This document shows, piece after piece, positions 26,662 through 35,702 of a stretch of DNA of 64,000 bases. This stretch comes from Acidimicrobiaceae bacterium (GTDB lineage Bacteria; Actinomycetota; Acidimicrobiia; Acidimicrobiales; Aldehydirespiratoraceae). Made by a program: the position numbers and the translations under genes. Each line of letters starts with the position of its first letter. Positions within the stretch are counted from its first letter, which is position 1. The stretch spans positions 21,824 to 85,823 of the forward strand of contig VXWX01000010.1 of NCBI GenBank assembly GCA_009835735.1, read 5' to 3'. Below the pieces are notes generated by a model. That model searched no databases and was not told the origin of the DNA. It was given only the letters and a program-made list of their open reading frames with translations.

Positions 26662-27516
26662 CTACGGGTGCGATGCGATGAAGTCGATGCTGAGGCGGTT
26701 GTACTCCTCGGCGTGCTCGTGCTGGGGCCAGTGTCCGCAGTTGTTGAAGATCTTCAGCTCAGACCCCTCGACAAGCTCGTGCATCCTCTGAGCTTCGGGC
26801 ACGTCGCCGAAGGGGTTCTGGCTGCCCCAGACGATCAGCGTGGGAGCGGCGATGCGTTGCAGGCGCTCGGGTCGCATGAGGTTGCGCTGGCGGACGTCCA
26901 TCTCTTGCAGGCACAGCAGGTTGTGGAGGTTCTGCTGGAACTCGGACTGGTGGTAGATGCGGTAGCGGATCTCGACCAGCTCCTCCGAGACGTCCCGCTC
27001 GCCGTCGTGCATCAGCAGATGCAGGCGGTCACGGGTCAGGGCGACATCGTCTTCAAGGGCGGCTCTGGTCGTGGTGGCCTTGATGCGTTCCATCACCTCG
27101 GGATTGGCCTTGGTGCCTCCCGCCGCCACGAGCTGAAGAGTCTGGACCCGATCGGGCTGCTCGCTGGCCAGCCATCCGGCTGTCCATCCGCCCAGCGACT
27201 CGCCGACGAGATGGGCTCGAGCGATGCCCATCGCGTCGAGATAGCCGACCAGGTGCTCCACGTACCGTGGGATCTCGTAGGGGTAGTCGGGCTTGGCCGT
27301 GTACCCGTGGCCGAGGGCGTCGATGGCGTGGCAGCGCAGACCGGCGGAGACATGGGGCACGAAGTTACGGGAGAAGGCCTCCAAGTGGCCGCTGGTCCCG
27401 TGGAGGAACACCACGTCGGCCCCTTCACCCGCGATGAGCGCCCTCGTCGGCACGCCGGCGGCTTCGACGGTCCTCACCTCGAAGTCGATTCCGGTCAGAT
27501 CAGTCCAAACGGTCAC
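26662..27516 (-). CDS. Alpha/beta hydrolase, meta-cleavage-product hydrolase type
   Basis: This 284-residue alpha/beta hydrolase has VVFLHGTSGHLEAFSRNF, DALGHGYTAKPDYPYEI, the nucleophile elbow GESLGGWTAGWLA, the acid region VWGSQNPFGD and the histidine in NNCGHWPQHEHAEEYN. The triad is intact. The family includes hydrolases that cleave C-C bonds of ring-fission products (MhpC/DmpD type). GTG 27516 is chosen because AGGAGG lies 7 bases upstream and the start overlaps the end of the extradiol dioxygenase gene, which would make its substrate. Confidence 0.82.
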   Translation of the reverse strand: MTVWTDLTGIDFEVRTVEAAGVPTRALIAGEGADVVFLHGTSGHLEAFSRNFVPHVSAGLRCHAIDALGHGYTAKPDYPYEIPRYVEHLVGYLDAMGIARAHLVGESLGGWTAGWLASEQPDRVQTLQLVAAGGTKANPEVMERIKATTTRAALEDDVALTRDRLHLLMHDGERDVSEELVEIRYRIYHQSEFQQNLHNLLCLQEMDVRQRNLMRPERLQRIAAPTLIVWGSQNPFGDVPEAQRMHELVEGSELKIFNNCGHWPQHEHAEEYNRLSIDFIASHP

Positions 27517-28474
27517 GGTCGTCCTCCTGTTCGCTCGACGGATCGTCGGGGGTGAAGACGGCGACGGCCATGCCGGTGAGCCATTCCGGCACGGCCGCAT
27601 AGGACAGAACGTCGCCTTTGGCCGAGCCGACCGCGGCTCGCATGGCCAGCCACGCCCTGATCTCATTGCCGCCGTTGCCGGCCGCGGCTACGAGTGCTCG
27701 GTTGCCGAGCTGCTGGGCGAACGTCTCGTGTTCGCCGGCGACCAGGCTGGCCAGGAACGCCTGGTCGAAACCGCTGTTGATGACGGCGGGCGAATCGAGG
27801 ATGATCCGGCGCCGGCGCGACTCGTTCGTGGACCAGCCGGTGCGGGCCTGCCGCCACGACTCGACGAGGAACCGGTCGTCGTCGGTGCTGGGGCTCGACC
27901 AGTCGGGGAAGGGCAGCGTGTGGCTGAGGCCGCCCGTGGCGATCATCACCACTCGCCTGTCGCCCGGCAGGGCGTGGGCGGCGGACCTGAGCGCGTGTCC
28001 GAACCGGCAGGTCCTGAGCAGGGTCGGCAGTGGCGGTGCGAAGACGTTGATGACGACGGCCACCACGGGAACGCCTTCAGGCAACAGGTACTGGATGGCG
28101 TGGCTGATGCCGTGGTCCACCATCAGCTCGGTGGAGAAGGCCATGTCGATTCCACCGTCGACGAGCCGCTCGCAGAGTCGCAGCGCGGCCGGCGGGTCGG
28201 TGATCTGCGGGCCGGCCGGAGTGCCGTGCTCGCCCGTGCCGATCAGGTCCCCCACCCCGATCGTGAAAGCGGGCATGAGGTCCAGGCCCGTGCCTCTGAA
28301 GTGGTTGGAGCCGACTATCACCGCGAGGTCCGGGGCCCGATGTTCGAGCCGCCCGCTGGCGTCGCTCAGGGCGTCGCGGAATTGACGGGCCCGGTCGAGG
28401 TGGGCCACCTCGTCCCAGCGGGTGTTCATGAGAGTGGTGTGCGACGCGCCCACACCGAGCACGACCCGGCTCAT
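27500..28474 (-). CDS. Class III extradiol ring-cleavage dioxygenase (LigB-type)
   Basis: This 324-residue protein of the LigB/MhpB superfamily uses Fe(II) to open catechol-like rings next to the hydroxyl pair. Conserved histidines lie in GASHTTLMN (near residue 12), SNHFRGTGLDLMPAFTIG (near 57), VDHGISHAIQY and ATGGLSHTLPFPDW. The layout, with FTIGVGD and VVINVFAPPLP, fits 2,3-dihydroxyphenylpropionate or gallate-type dioxygenases. The start overlaps the end of the M20-like gene by 4 bp. The true substrate is not shown by sequence. Confidence 0.85.
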   Translation of the reverse strand: MSRVVLGVGASHTTLMNTRWDEVAHLDRARQFRDALSDASGRLEHRAPDLAVIVGSNHFRGTGLDLMPAFTIGVGDLIGTGEHGTPAGPQITDPPAALRLCERLVDGGIDMAFSTELMVDHGISHAIQYLLPEGVPVVAVVINVFAPPLPTLLRTCRFGHALRSAAHALPGDRRVVMIATGGLSHTLPFPDWSSPSTDDDRFLVESWRQARTGWSTNESRRRRIILDSPAVINSGFDQAFLASLVAGEHETFAQQLGNRALVAAAGNGGNEIRAWLAMRAAVGSAKGDVLSYAAVPEWLTGMAVAVFTPDDPSSEQEDDRDRLD

Positions 28475-29733
28475 GTGTCGCCTCCGAAGTAGCCGAAGAC
28501 GGTCCGGATGAGGAGGCGCGACAGGGCGACCTGGTCGCTGGGCGCGACCGCGTTCATGCCGTACTGGAAGTCGACGTCGACGCCGGGCTTGGAGACCTTG
28601 GGAAGGCCGACCCGCGCCGTGGGGATGCCGCTGGCGCGGAGGATATTGGCGTCCGTGGCACCGGACAGGCCCCGTACCGGCTGGTGCAGCCGGCCGGTCT
28701 CGGCCTCCCAGGCCTTGACAGCCGCCTGCACGACCGGCTCCGAGGGGTCGGTGCAGGTGCCACCGATCGCAACCGTGCGGGTCACGGTGGCGTCGATGCC
28801 GGCGGCAGTCGCTCGCCGGCCGACGCGTTCTGCCAGCGCCCGCTCGGCTGAGTCGGCATCGACTCCGGGCGGGATGCGGAGATCAACCGTGAACTCACAT
28901 GTGCAGCCGGTGAACGCGGCCGCGGAAGGGTCTCCACCTCGGACTGCGGCCACGATGCCCTGCGGCCGGTTGAACTCATCGGATCGAGCCTCGGCCCATT
29001 CTTCGATCCAGGACTCCAGGTCGAGGATCAGGTCGGCGGCGTCGGCGATGGCGCTGCGGTATGCGAGCAGGTGGCGGCTGCCGGCATACGTGTGGATGCC
29101 CGACACCCGCACGGTGAACCAGGCCAGGCCGACCTCGCTCCACGACACCGCCCAGCCGGACTTGGCGATCACGGCCGCGTCCGGGCGGACGGCGTCGATG
29201 AGCGCCTCGCACCCCGCGCCGTGGCCGTCCCGCAGGTGCGGCGCACGCCGGTTCACCGGCATGCCCAGGCATCCGAAGCCGGCGATGACCCGGCCCGGCA
29301 GGTCGGCTCCGGCGGACAAGAGCGCTTCGACCGCCATGAGCACACATGCGGCATGGCCCTTGGGGTTCTGAGCACCCAACCCAACCATCCAGCCGTGCTC
29401 TTGACGGGCTTCAGGCTCCATGTCGGGTCGGGCCTGCGGGCTGGCCCAGGGGAGGCCCAGATCCGGATCCCCCGCGGTGAGCGTGTCGATCGGCGAGTAC
29501 AGCAGCAGCGACGGGCCGCACCCGTCCGATCCCAGGACGCCCCAGGAGTTGGCCGCATTGGCATCGAGCCACTGGGTGCGGCCCTGCATGCCGACCGCGT
29601 TGAGCGACTCCGCTATCTGCGCGGCTAGGGCACCTTCTTCGCCCGTCGGCGAAGGCGTGGCGACGAGCATCCCGGTGAGCTCGCGCAGCCGGGACGCCGA
29701 CACCCGGTCGAGGGCGTCGTCGAGCGCGCTCAT
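28471..29733 (-). CDS. M20-peptidase-like protein lacking the zinc ligands
   Basis: The product has 420 residues. The overall order matches M20 peptidases/amidohydrolases: TPSPTGEEGALA, LLLYSPIDTLTAGDPDLGLPW, GLGAQNPKGHAACVLMAVEAL, a dimerisation domain (about 200-310), then GLSGATDANIL and GIPTARVGLP. But metal positions differ: the usual HxD reads PID, the bridging GxxDMKG Asp is Asn (GAQNPKG), the Glu-Glu pair is replaced by a CLGMP segment, and no terminal HxPNE is seen. It may bind a catabolic intermediate or catalyse without metal. ATG 29733 is the first clear start; an earlier one cannot be excluded. Confidence 0.75.
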   Translation of the reverse strand: MSALDDALDRVSASRLRELTGMLVATPSPTGEEGALAAQIAESLNAVGMQGRTQWLDANAANSWGVLGSDGCGPSLLLYSPIDTLTAGDPDLGLPWASPQARPDMEPEARQEHGWMVGLGAQNPKGHAACVLMAVEALLSAGADLPGRVIAGFGCLGMPVNRRAPHLRDGHGAGCEALIDAVRPDAAVIAKSGWAVSWSEVGLAWFTVRVSGIHTYAGSRHLLAYRSAIADAADLILDLESWIEEWAEARSDEFNRPQGIVAAVRGGDPSAAAFTGCTCEFTVDLRIPPGVDADSAERALAERVGRRATAAGIDATVTRTVAIGGTCTDPSEPVVQAAVKAWEAETGRLHQPVRGLSGATDANILRASGIPTARVGLPKVSKPGVDVDFQYGMNAVAPSDQVALSRLLIRTVFGYFGGDT

Positions 29734-29824
29734 GGCTGCGATGGCGGTCGCACGGATCCGATCCAGGTGCCGGTGGTCCTGGTGAGGAGACGCACGAACA
29801 GCCGCATCAGGAAGGACAAGGGGT

Positions 29825-30718
29825 TCATGACACGTCGGTGACACCCGGCCGGTCGGCCTGGTCAAGGAAGCCGGCGACCACCGAGTGGAAGTGCTGGGGG
29901 CGTTCCTCCTGCAGATGGTGAGACGCCTTGTCCATCACGTAGAGCTGGCCGTGCTCGATCATGCTGGCCAGCATCAGCGGGTAGTCGGGAGTGAGGAAGG
30001 CGTCGTGCATGCCCCAGGCGAACAGCACCGGGCAGCGGATGGCGCCCAGTTCGGCGGTGAGGTCCTGCCACTCGCCCCTGGGGCTGTCGCTGCGGGCGGC
30101 GAGGCTCATCTCCTCGGTATCGATGGACTGCCGGTAGCGGCGCTCGACGGTCTCGTCGGGGATGGCGTCGGGGTCGTACCACTCCAGTGCCGCCATCAGC
30201 GCCCGCATCTTGGCCTCGGTGGGGCCCTCGCCGCCGAAGTAGGCATCGCGAGCTCTCCGACCCCTTCGGCCACCTTCGGGCAGCGGCGCCAACGGCCCCC
30301 TGAACACCGGCATCGACCCGGTCACGACCAGCGACCGGACGTTGTGCTGGTGCTTGGCGGCCAGATTCAAGGCGATGGAGCCGCCCCAGGAGTTGCACAC
30401 GAAGTCGGCCCGAGGCACGCCCAGCGCCGCCAGCAGGTCCGAGATGGTGCGGGCGTGGAAGTCCCACATGGGGCCGCGGATAGTGCGCTTGTCGGACTGG
30501 CCGTACTGGAGCAGGTCCACGAGATGGCAGACCCGGTCAGCCGCGAACAGCGGGGCCACCGCTCCGAAGTCGGTCCAGGCCGTGCAGCCCGGCCCGCCGC
30601 CGTGCAGGAACACGGTCGGCGGTCCGGCGTCGCCCAAGGTGATCACGTGGTATGCGACGCCTCCGGCGTCGACCATGCGGCCCGCGGGCTCAGGCCCGAT
30701 CGGCTCAGGACCGATCAT
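29825..30718 (-). CDS. Alpha/beta hydrolase, BphD/HsaD-type C-C hydrolase
   Basis: This 297-residue protein has FLHGGGPGCTAWTDF, the HGGGPG oxyanion motif typical of meta-cleavage product hydrolases (BphD, HsaD). It also has the CNSWGGSIAL nucleophile elbow, the acid region WGMHDAFLTPDYP and the histidine in KASHHLQEERPQHFH. The cap domain covers about residues 140-210. It likely hydrolyses the vinylogous 1,5-diketone produced by ring opening. Its start overlaps the Rieske oxygenase gene by 14 bp, so the two are translationally linked. Confidence 0.88.
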   Translation of the reverse strand: MIGPEPIGPEPAGRMVDAGGVAYHVITLGDAGPPTVFLHGGGPGCTAWTDFGAVAPLFAADRVCHLVDLLQYGQSDKRTIRGPMWDFHARTISDLLAALGVPRADFVCNSWGGSIALNLAAKHQHNVRSLVVTGSMPVFRGPLAPLPEGGRRGRRARDAYFGGEGPTEAKMRALMAALEWYDPDAIPDETVERRYRQSIDTEEMSLAARSDSPRGEWQDLTAELGAIRCPVLFAWGMHDAFLTPDYPLMLASMIEHGQLYVMDKASHHLQEERPQHFHSVVAGFLDQADRPGVTDVS

Positions 30719-31865
30719 TGCCCACCGCCTCCTCCACCAGTCGGCGCCATTCGATCAGCGAGATGTCGGGCCGGTAGAGCCGCTCAGGCGGGGCGTCGGT
30801 CTCGGCCACCATCCAATGGTCCTGGCGGGAGAACTGGCCGTGGAACAGCCACCGGATCCCGGCCAGGTACTTGAAGTAGAACAGGGCTCTGGCCAAGCCG
30901 GTCTTGAACTGGACCATGACACCCACGTACTTGGTGCGCCCGGCCTCGATCGGGACGTAGAACTCGTAGTGGATGAACTGCGGGTAGGCGATCCGGAGCA
31001 TCCCCGGCACGGCTAGCGAGGCGAAGCCGGGGAACTCCTGGGACAGGATGTACGGGTCGTTGCGCCTGGCTCCTCCGGTGTTGCCAAGCATCGAGCCCTG
31101 GCGCTGCTTGGGCTTGATCTTCCACCAGCGGTGGTTGGACCAGGTGCCGAGGTCACCGAAGTCGGCCTCCCAGTGGCGCTCGTCCTCCACCCGATAGAGC
31201 CATCGTCCGTGGCGCTCGATGTGAATCTTGTTCCAGGTGGGCATGACCTTGAAGGTCCTCCACCACGATGTGCGGTGCAGGTACTTGGCGTGGCCCTCGT
31301 CGAACCCGTTCTCGGCGAACAGGCGCCAGTCGCCATCGCGGTCCTCGATGCGTCCACCGACGGCGTACGGCGGCGGATCGACAAGTTCCTCGGGCAGTTG
31401 CTCGGCCAGTGGATGGGGCTCGGCGTCGCCCACGAACACCCAGACGAGCCCCACGGCTTCGGCCGTCGGGTAGGTGCGCACCGCGGCCTTGCCGCACATG
31501 GGTGAGTCAGGACCGTCGGTGATCACCGCCACCAGCTCGCCGTCTCTCAACCGGTAGGTCCAGCCGTGGTACGGGCACGAGACGGTTCCCGGAAACTCCT
31601 GGGTGCCCTGGCTGAGCTTGACACCGCGGTGAAGGCAGCGGTCGTGCAGGGCGTACACCGACCCTCCTAGGCCTCGCTGCAGGACGATGTCGTGCCCGCA
31701 AACCCGCCGGGCCACCGGCGAGTCGGAGACCTCGTTGGCCCACAGGATCGGGTACCAGTAGCCCTCCAGGCCCGAGGCCGCCGCGTCGTAGGTGGGCCAG
31801 GTCGACCAGTCGGCACGTCCAGTCGACCTCCTGGCCTCCTCGGAGCTTCTGTGAGCGGCTGCCAT
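30705..31865 (-). CDS. Rieske non-heme iron oxygenase, alpha subunit
   Basis: The product has 386 residues. The Rieske [2Fe-2S] site is CLHRG (near residue 77) and CPYHGWTYR (near 97). The mononuclear iron site is ENGFDEGHAKYLHR (near 190), with HxxxxH and a later acidic ligand. It resembles ring-hydroxylating or demethylating oxygenases of the VanA/KshA-like type. A small beta subunit, ferredoxin and reductase are not in the window, so electron partners must be elsewhere. It is the first catabolic enzyme after the amidase in the run. Confidence 0.9.
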   Translation of the reverse strand: MAAAHRSSEEARRSTGRADWSTWPTYDAAASGLEGYWYPILWANEVSDSPVARRVCGHDIVLQRGLGGSVYALHDRCLHRGVKLSQGTQEFPGTVSCPYHGWTYRLRDGELVAVITDGPDSPMCGKAAVRTYPTAEAVGLVWVFVGDAEPHPLAEQLPEELVDPPPYAVGGRIEDRDGDWRLFAENGFDEGHAKYLHRTSWWRTFKVMPTWNKIHIERHGRWLYRVEDERHWEADFGDLGTWSNHRWWKIKPKQRQGSMLGNTGGARRNDPYILSQEFPGFASLAVPGMLRIAYPQFIHYEFYVPIEAGRTKYVGVMVQFKTGLARALFYFKYLAGIRWLFHGQFSRQDHWMVAETDAPPERLYRPDISLIEWRRLVEEAVGNDRS

Positions 31866-31881
31866 CAGTGGTATGCGGCCC

Positions 31882-33246
31882 CTACAGGCCGGGAGCCTTC
31901 GTGTGGTGGTCGGTTCTGCGCTGGAAGGCTTCGCCCACCGCTGCCAGGGTGCGGTCGGCGAAAGGCCGCCCGATGATCTGGAAGCCGATCGGCATCCCGT
32001 CGCCGGCGAACCCGCCGGGGAGGGCGATCGCCGGCAGTCCCGCGGCGTTGACCGGGAACGTGAACTGTGTCGTCGCGGGGATCAGCGGGACACCGCCGAG
32101 TTCGACCGCGCCGTGGTCGAGCACCTGGTTGGGGTTGACGGGGGCGACGATCAAGTCGACGCCCTGTTCGTCGAACACGTCGAGGTAGGCGCGCTCGAAC
32201 GACATCCGTTGGGCTTGGGCGGCGGCCAGCGCGGTACCCGGGATCGCAGCTCCGGAATCCATGATCGCCCGAGGCTCCTCGCCGATCAGCTCGTTGCTGG
32301 AGGACCGCAACTCCTCCAGCAGGGCGGCCGACTCGGCGAACACGATGGCCGCGCCCGCGTCAAAGTGCTTCGCGGTGTGGGGCACCCGCACGGTACGCAC
32401 CTCGGCCACCACGGATCCGAGCACGTCGACGGCCTCCTCCAGTACCGCCCGCACCTCGGGATCGGTCTCGAACCCGTCGAAGAAGTCCTCGTCGGGAACT
32501 CCCAGCACGAGGGTGCCGGGCGTCTCCGCGGGCGCGAGCGCGGTCTTGGCCGAGTACGGATCCAACCGGGAGAAGCCGGCCATGACGTCGAGCAGCACCC
32601 CGCAGTCGGCGGCCGTGCGGGCCATCGGGCCGACGGTGTCGTAGGTCCAGGAGATGAGATGGACGCCGTCTCGCGGTACCGCGCCCCGGGTGGTCTTGAT
32701 GCCGGTCGTGCCGCAGCAGTTCGACGGGATCCGCACCGACCCCCCGGTGTCGGTTCCCAGCGCGCCGAACACCTGGCGGGCAGCCAGGCTGGCCGCGCTT
32801 CCCCCCGACGACCCGCCCGTCATCCGCTGGGAGTTCCATGGATTGCGCGACGCCGGGCACGACACGCCGTAGGCCAGCTCATGGGTGTTGGTCTTTCCCA
32901 CGATGACTGCTCCGGCGTCGCGCAGGCGGCTGACCACGGTCGCGTCGGCGTCGGGCGTGAAGCCTCTGAGTGCGTCGCAGTTGGCTTCCGTGGCCACCCC
33001 CTGGGTGAAGAAGAGGTCCTTGAGCGCGACCGGGACTCCGTGAAGGGGGCCACCAACCTCGCCCCGGTCGAGGCGGGCCGCGTCTGCTCGGGCCGCGTCG
33101 GCCTGGACCGACGCGAACGCCCCGACCGCCGGGTCGGTCTGCTCGATCCGGGCCAGGGACGCCTCCAGCAGTTCGGAGGCGGTCACCGTCTTGGACCTCA
33201 CCGCTTCGGCCGCCTCGGTGAGGCTCATCTGTGTCAGGTCGGTCAT
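31882..33246 (-). CDS. Amidase (amidase-signature family)
   Basis: This 454-residue amidase-signature enzyme has the catalytic Lys in VALKDLFFT, cis-Ser in the GGSSGGSAA loop and nucleophilic Ser in GTDTGGSVRIPSNCCGT. The family hydrolyses small amides, aryl-amides and, in complexes, Gln-tRNA. Here the neighbours (ABC importer on one side, Rieske oxygenase on the other) point to an imported amide substrate or an amide formed from a ring nitrogen. It is not GatA, since no GatB/C genes adjoin it. Confidence 0.92.
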   Translation of the reverse strand: MTDLTQMSLTEAAEAVRSKTVTASELLEASLARIEQTDPAVGAFASVQADAARADAARLDRGEVGGPLHGVPVALKDLFFTQGVATEANCDALRGFTPDADATVVSRLRDAGAVIVGKTNTHELAYGVSCPASRNPWNSQRMTGGSSGGSAASLAARQVFGALGTDTGGSVRIPSNCCGTTGIKTTRGAVPRDGVHLISWTYDTVGPMARTAADCGVLLDVMAGFSRLDPYSAKTALAPAETPGTLVLGVPDEDFFDGFETDPEVRAVLEEAVDVLGSVVAEVRTVRVPHTAKHFDAGAAIVFAESAALLEELRSSSNELIGEEPRAIMDSGAAIPGTALAAAQAQRMSFERAYLDVFDEQGVDLIVAPVNPNQVLDHGAVELGGVPLIPATTQFTFPVNAAGLPAIALPGGFAGDGMPIGFQIIGRPFADRTLAAVGEAFQRRTDHHTKAPGL

Positions 33247-33276
33247 GGGATTCCTTCCTTTCTTCGTGCCGCTCTC

Positions 33277-33963
33277 TCAGATCAACAACCGCCGAGCGAC
33301 TCGCGCCGCCAGGTCGGGGTCGGAGGCCGGTCCGCTGTCGACGATCTCGCCCTTCTCAAGGACGATGAAGCGGTCGGCGAGCCGCTTGGCCAGCTCGAGG
33401 TGCTGCTCGATGAGGAGCACTCCCCGCCCCGCATCTCGCGCCGATTCGATGTGATCGCCCAACAGGGCGACGTTGGAGGGCTGCAAACCCTCGGTGGGCT
33501 CGTCCATCACCAGCAGCGACGCGTCCGTGGACAGCGCGATGGCGGCGGCGAGCATCTTCTGCTCGCCGCCCGACAGTGTTCCCGTCCTCTGGGAGCCGCG
33601 CCCGGACAGCGCTGGACCGAACGCGTCGAGCATCCGATCGTGGCTCTCGGAACCGAAGCCGCTGAGGCGAAGGTTGTCGCTGACCGTGAGCGCGCCGAAC
33701 AGGGCCCGCTCCTGGAAGGTCGCACGCAGCCCGGCCCGCACCCGCCGCGAGGGCGGCATCCGGGTGATGTCGACACCGTCGAGGTGCAGAGCGCCTCCGG
33801 TGGAGCGCAGCACACCGAGAACGGTCCTCACCAGCGTGGTCTTGCCCGCGCCGTTGCGGCCCACCAGCGCGACGATCTCGCCGCTCGACACGGTGAGGCT
33901 CACGCCGTGAAGCACCGGCACCGTGCCGTAGCCGGAGCGCAGGTCGGTGGCTTCGAGGCGCAT
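33277..33963 (-). CDS. livF: Branched-chain-type ABC transporter ATPase (LivF-like)
   Basis: This 228-residue ATPase has Walker A GRNGAGKTT, signature LSGGEQKML and Walker B LLVMDEPTEGL, followed by the H-loop LIEQH. The short length and the SGYGTVPVLHGVSL N-terminus fit LivF. Its start overlaps the preceding LivM-LivG gene by one base. With LivH, LivMG and the lipoprotein it completes a HAAT-family importer. Confidence 0.93.
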   Translation of the reverse strand: MRLEATDLRSGYGTVPVLHGVSLTVSSGEIVALVGRNGAGKTTLVRTVLGVLRSTGGALHLDGVDITRMPPSRRVRAGLRATFQERALFGALTVSDNLRLSGFGSESHDRMLDAFGPALSGRGSQRTGTLSGGEQKMLAAAIALSTDASLLVMDEPTEGLQPSNVALLGDHIESARDAGRGVLLIEQHLELAKRLADRFIVLEKGEIVDSGPASDPDLAARVARRLLI

Positions 33964-35702
33964 CAGCGGTCGACTCCGCCGTACACGGCCACCACTTCGG
34001 GGGCGTTCTCGACCTCGGCCACGGTTCCGTCGGCCAGCAGTGATCCCCTTGCCAGCACGGTCACCCGGTCCGCCACTGCCCGGATGAACGCCATGTCGTG
34101 CTCAACGATCAGCACCGGCAGCCCGTAGTCGGTGTGCACCTCCCGCAGGAGCTCGGCCGCCGCGAGGCTCTCCGCCGCTGTCATGCCGGCGGTCGGCTCG
34201 TCGAGCAGCAGGACGCGGCAATGCCCCGCCATCGCCATGGCGATCTCCAGCCACTGCTTGTCGCCGTGTGAGAGCCCCCCGGCACCGGAGCCGGCCCGTG
34301 CGTCGAGACCGGTGCGCTCCAGTATCCGCAGCGATGCCTGCGGCACCGGGGCCTCCCAGGCAGCGAAGGTCAGTCGCCAGGGCGAGGGGTCGGCTCCCCA
34401 GGCCGCCACCGCGATGTTCTCGGCCACCGACAGCGAACCGATGACCTGGGGCGACTGGAACTTGCGGCTCACGCCGTGGCGGGCGAACTCCCAGGCTTTC
34501 AGCCCTGTGCAGTCCCGTCTGAGCATGGTGATCGAGCCGTTCTGGCAGTCCTGCTGGCCGCAGAGGATGTCCAGGAGGGTGGACTTGCCCGCGCCGTTGG
34601 GGCCGATGAGGCAGCGCAGCTCCGGTTCGTCCATGGTGAGGGTGACGTTGTCGAGGACCTTGAAGAACCCGAAGGTCTTGTCCACGCCGGTGGCCTCGAA
34701 CACCGCTGAACCGCTGCCGGCGGCGATGGTGGGGGCGGTGGCCGACAGCGGCAGGTCGCGGCTGCGCCTCGGTGGGCGTCCCGCCATTCTCAGGAGGCTG
34801 GGGACCAGCCCTTCGGGGACGAGGGCCACCGCCGCGACGAAGATCACGCCGGTGGCCAGGGTCCAGTACTGCAGCCACACGTCGGCGAGGGTCGCCGTGG
34901 CGAAGTTGATGGCCAAGGTGCCGATGACGGGTCCGATGATCGTTCCCCGACCGCCGACGAGCGTCCACAGCACCACGTTGGTGGCGAGGGCGAAGCCGAA
35001 GATCTGGGGAGACACGAAGCCGGTCCGGTGCACGTAGAGGGCGCCGGCCAGGCCGGCTACGGCCCCTCCGACGGTGAAGACCCACACCTTGAGGGCAACG
35101 GTGTCGTAGCCCAGCGCCTCCATGCGGCGCTCGTTGTCGCGGATGCCGATGAGCACCGCTCCGATGGGCCTGCTCACCAACAGACCTACGCATGTGATGA
35201 CGAGGACGGCCACGACCGAGATGAACAGGTCCTGGGCGCTGTCGGACCACTCCGACCCGAATGCGGTGATGCGTGGGATGTCGGTCAGGCCGTTGAAACC
35301 GCCGGTCACGTCGCGCCACTGCTCCGCGACCTGCTCGAGGGTGAGCGACAGCACCAGGGTCAACAGCCCGATTACGACCGGTGTGGGCCGGCGCCGGAAC
35401 GCGGCGATACCGACACCGGCCGCGACGGTCGCGCCGACCAGCGTCCCCACCAGCAGCGCGGGCAGGGTCAGGGCCGGTGCGGCCGCGGCCATTCGGGCGG
35501 TGGTGTAGGCCGCGATCCCGAAGGGCAGCAGTTGGCCCAGCGAGAGGATCCCCGCGTAACCCCAGACCAGGTCGAGGCTGACGGCTAGCACGGCGAGGCT
35601 CAGGAACAGCGATAGCTGCCCGGCCCGGAAGTCACCCAGAGTGACGCTGGCGACGGCCGCGGCCACCGCCGCGGTCGCGCCGTAGCTGAGGGGCCGCTTC
35701 AC
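33963..35702 (-). CDS. LivM-LivG fusion: permease and ATPase in one chain
   Basis: The chain has 579 residues. The N-terminal 310 or so residues form the LivM permease with about eight to ten hydrophobic segments (LSLFLSLAVLAVSLDLVWGY, GILSLGQLLPFGIAAY, IRDNERRMEALGY coupling helix). After a short Pro/Ser/Ala linker, a LivG-type ATPase begins near FEATGVDKTFGFFKVLDN, with Walker A GPNGAGKST, a signature region GGLSHGDKQWLEIAMAM and Walker B LLLDEPTAGM. GTG 35702 is chosen because it overlaps the LivH stop (GTGA). A longer in-frame extension to 36248 is an antisense shadow of livH. Fusion of the two is uncommon but known in urea/amide-type HAAT systems. Confidence 0.88.
   Translation of the reverse strand: MKRPLSYGATAAVAAAVASVTLGDFRAGQLSLFLSLAVLAVSLDLVWGYAGILSLGQLLPFGIAAYTTARMAAAAPALTLPALLVGTLVGATVAAGVGIAAFRRRPTPVVIGLLTLVLSLTLEQVAEQWRDVTGGFNGLTDIPRITAFGSEWSDSAQDLFISVVAVLVITCVGLLVSRPIGAVLIGIRDNERRMEALGYDTVALKVWVFTVGGAVAGLAGALYVHRTGFVSPQIFGFALATNVVLWTLVGGRGTIIGPVIGTLAINFATATLADVWLQYWTLATGVIFVAAVALVPEGLVPSLLRMAGRPPRRSRDLPLSATAPTIAAGSGSAVFEATGVDKTFGFFKVLDNVTLTMDEPELRCLIGPNGAGKSTLLDILCGQQDCQNGSITMLRRDCTGLKAWEFARHGVSRKFQSPQVIGSLSVAENIAVAAWGADPSPWRLTFAAWEAPVPQASLRILERTGLDARAGSGAGGLSHGDKQWLEIAMAMAGHCRVLLLDEPTAGMTAAESLAAAELLREVHTDYGLPVLIVEHDMAFIRAVADRVTVLARGSLLADGTVAEVENAPEVVAVYGGVDR

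Noticed and set aside
31873-34128. 751-residue plus-strand open frame
   Set aside because: Antisense to the amidase and ABC ATPase genes; no coherent domain.
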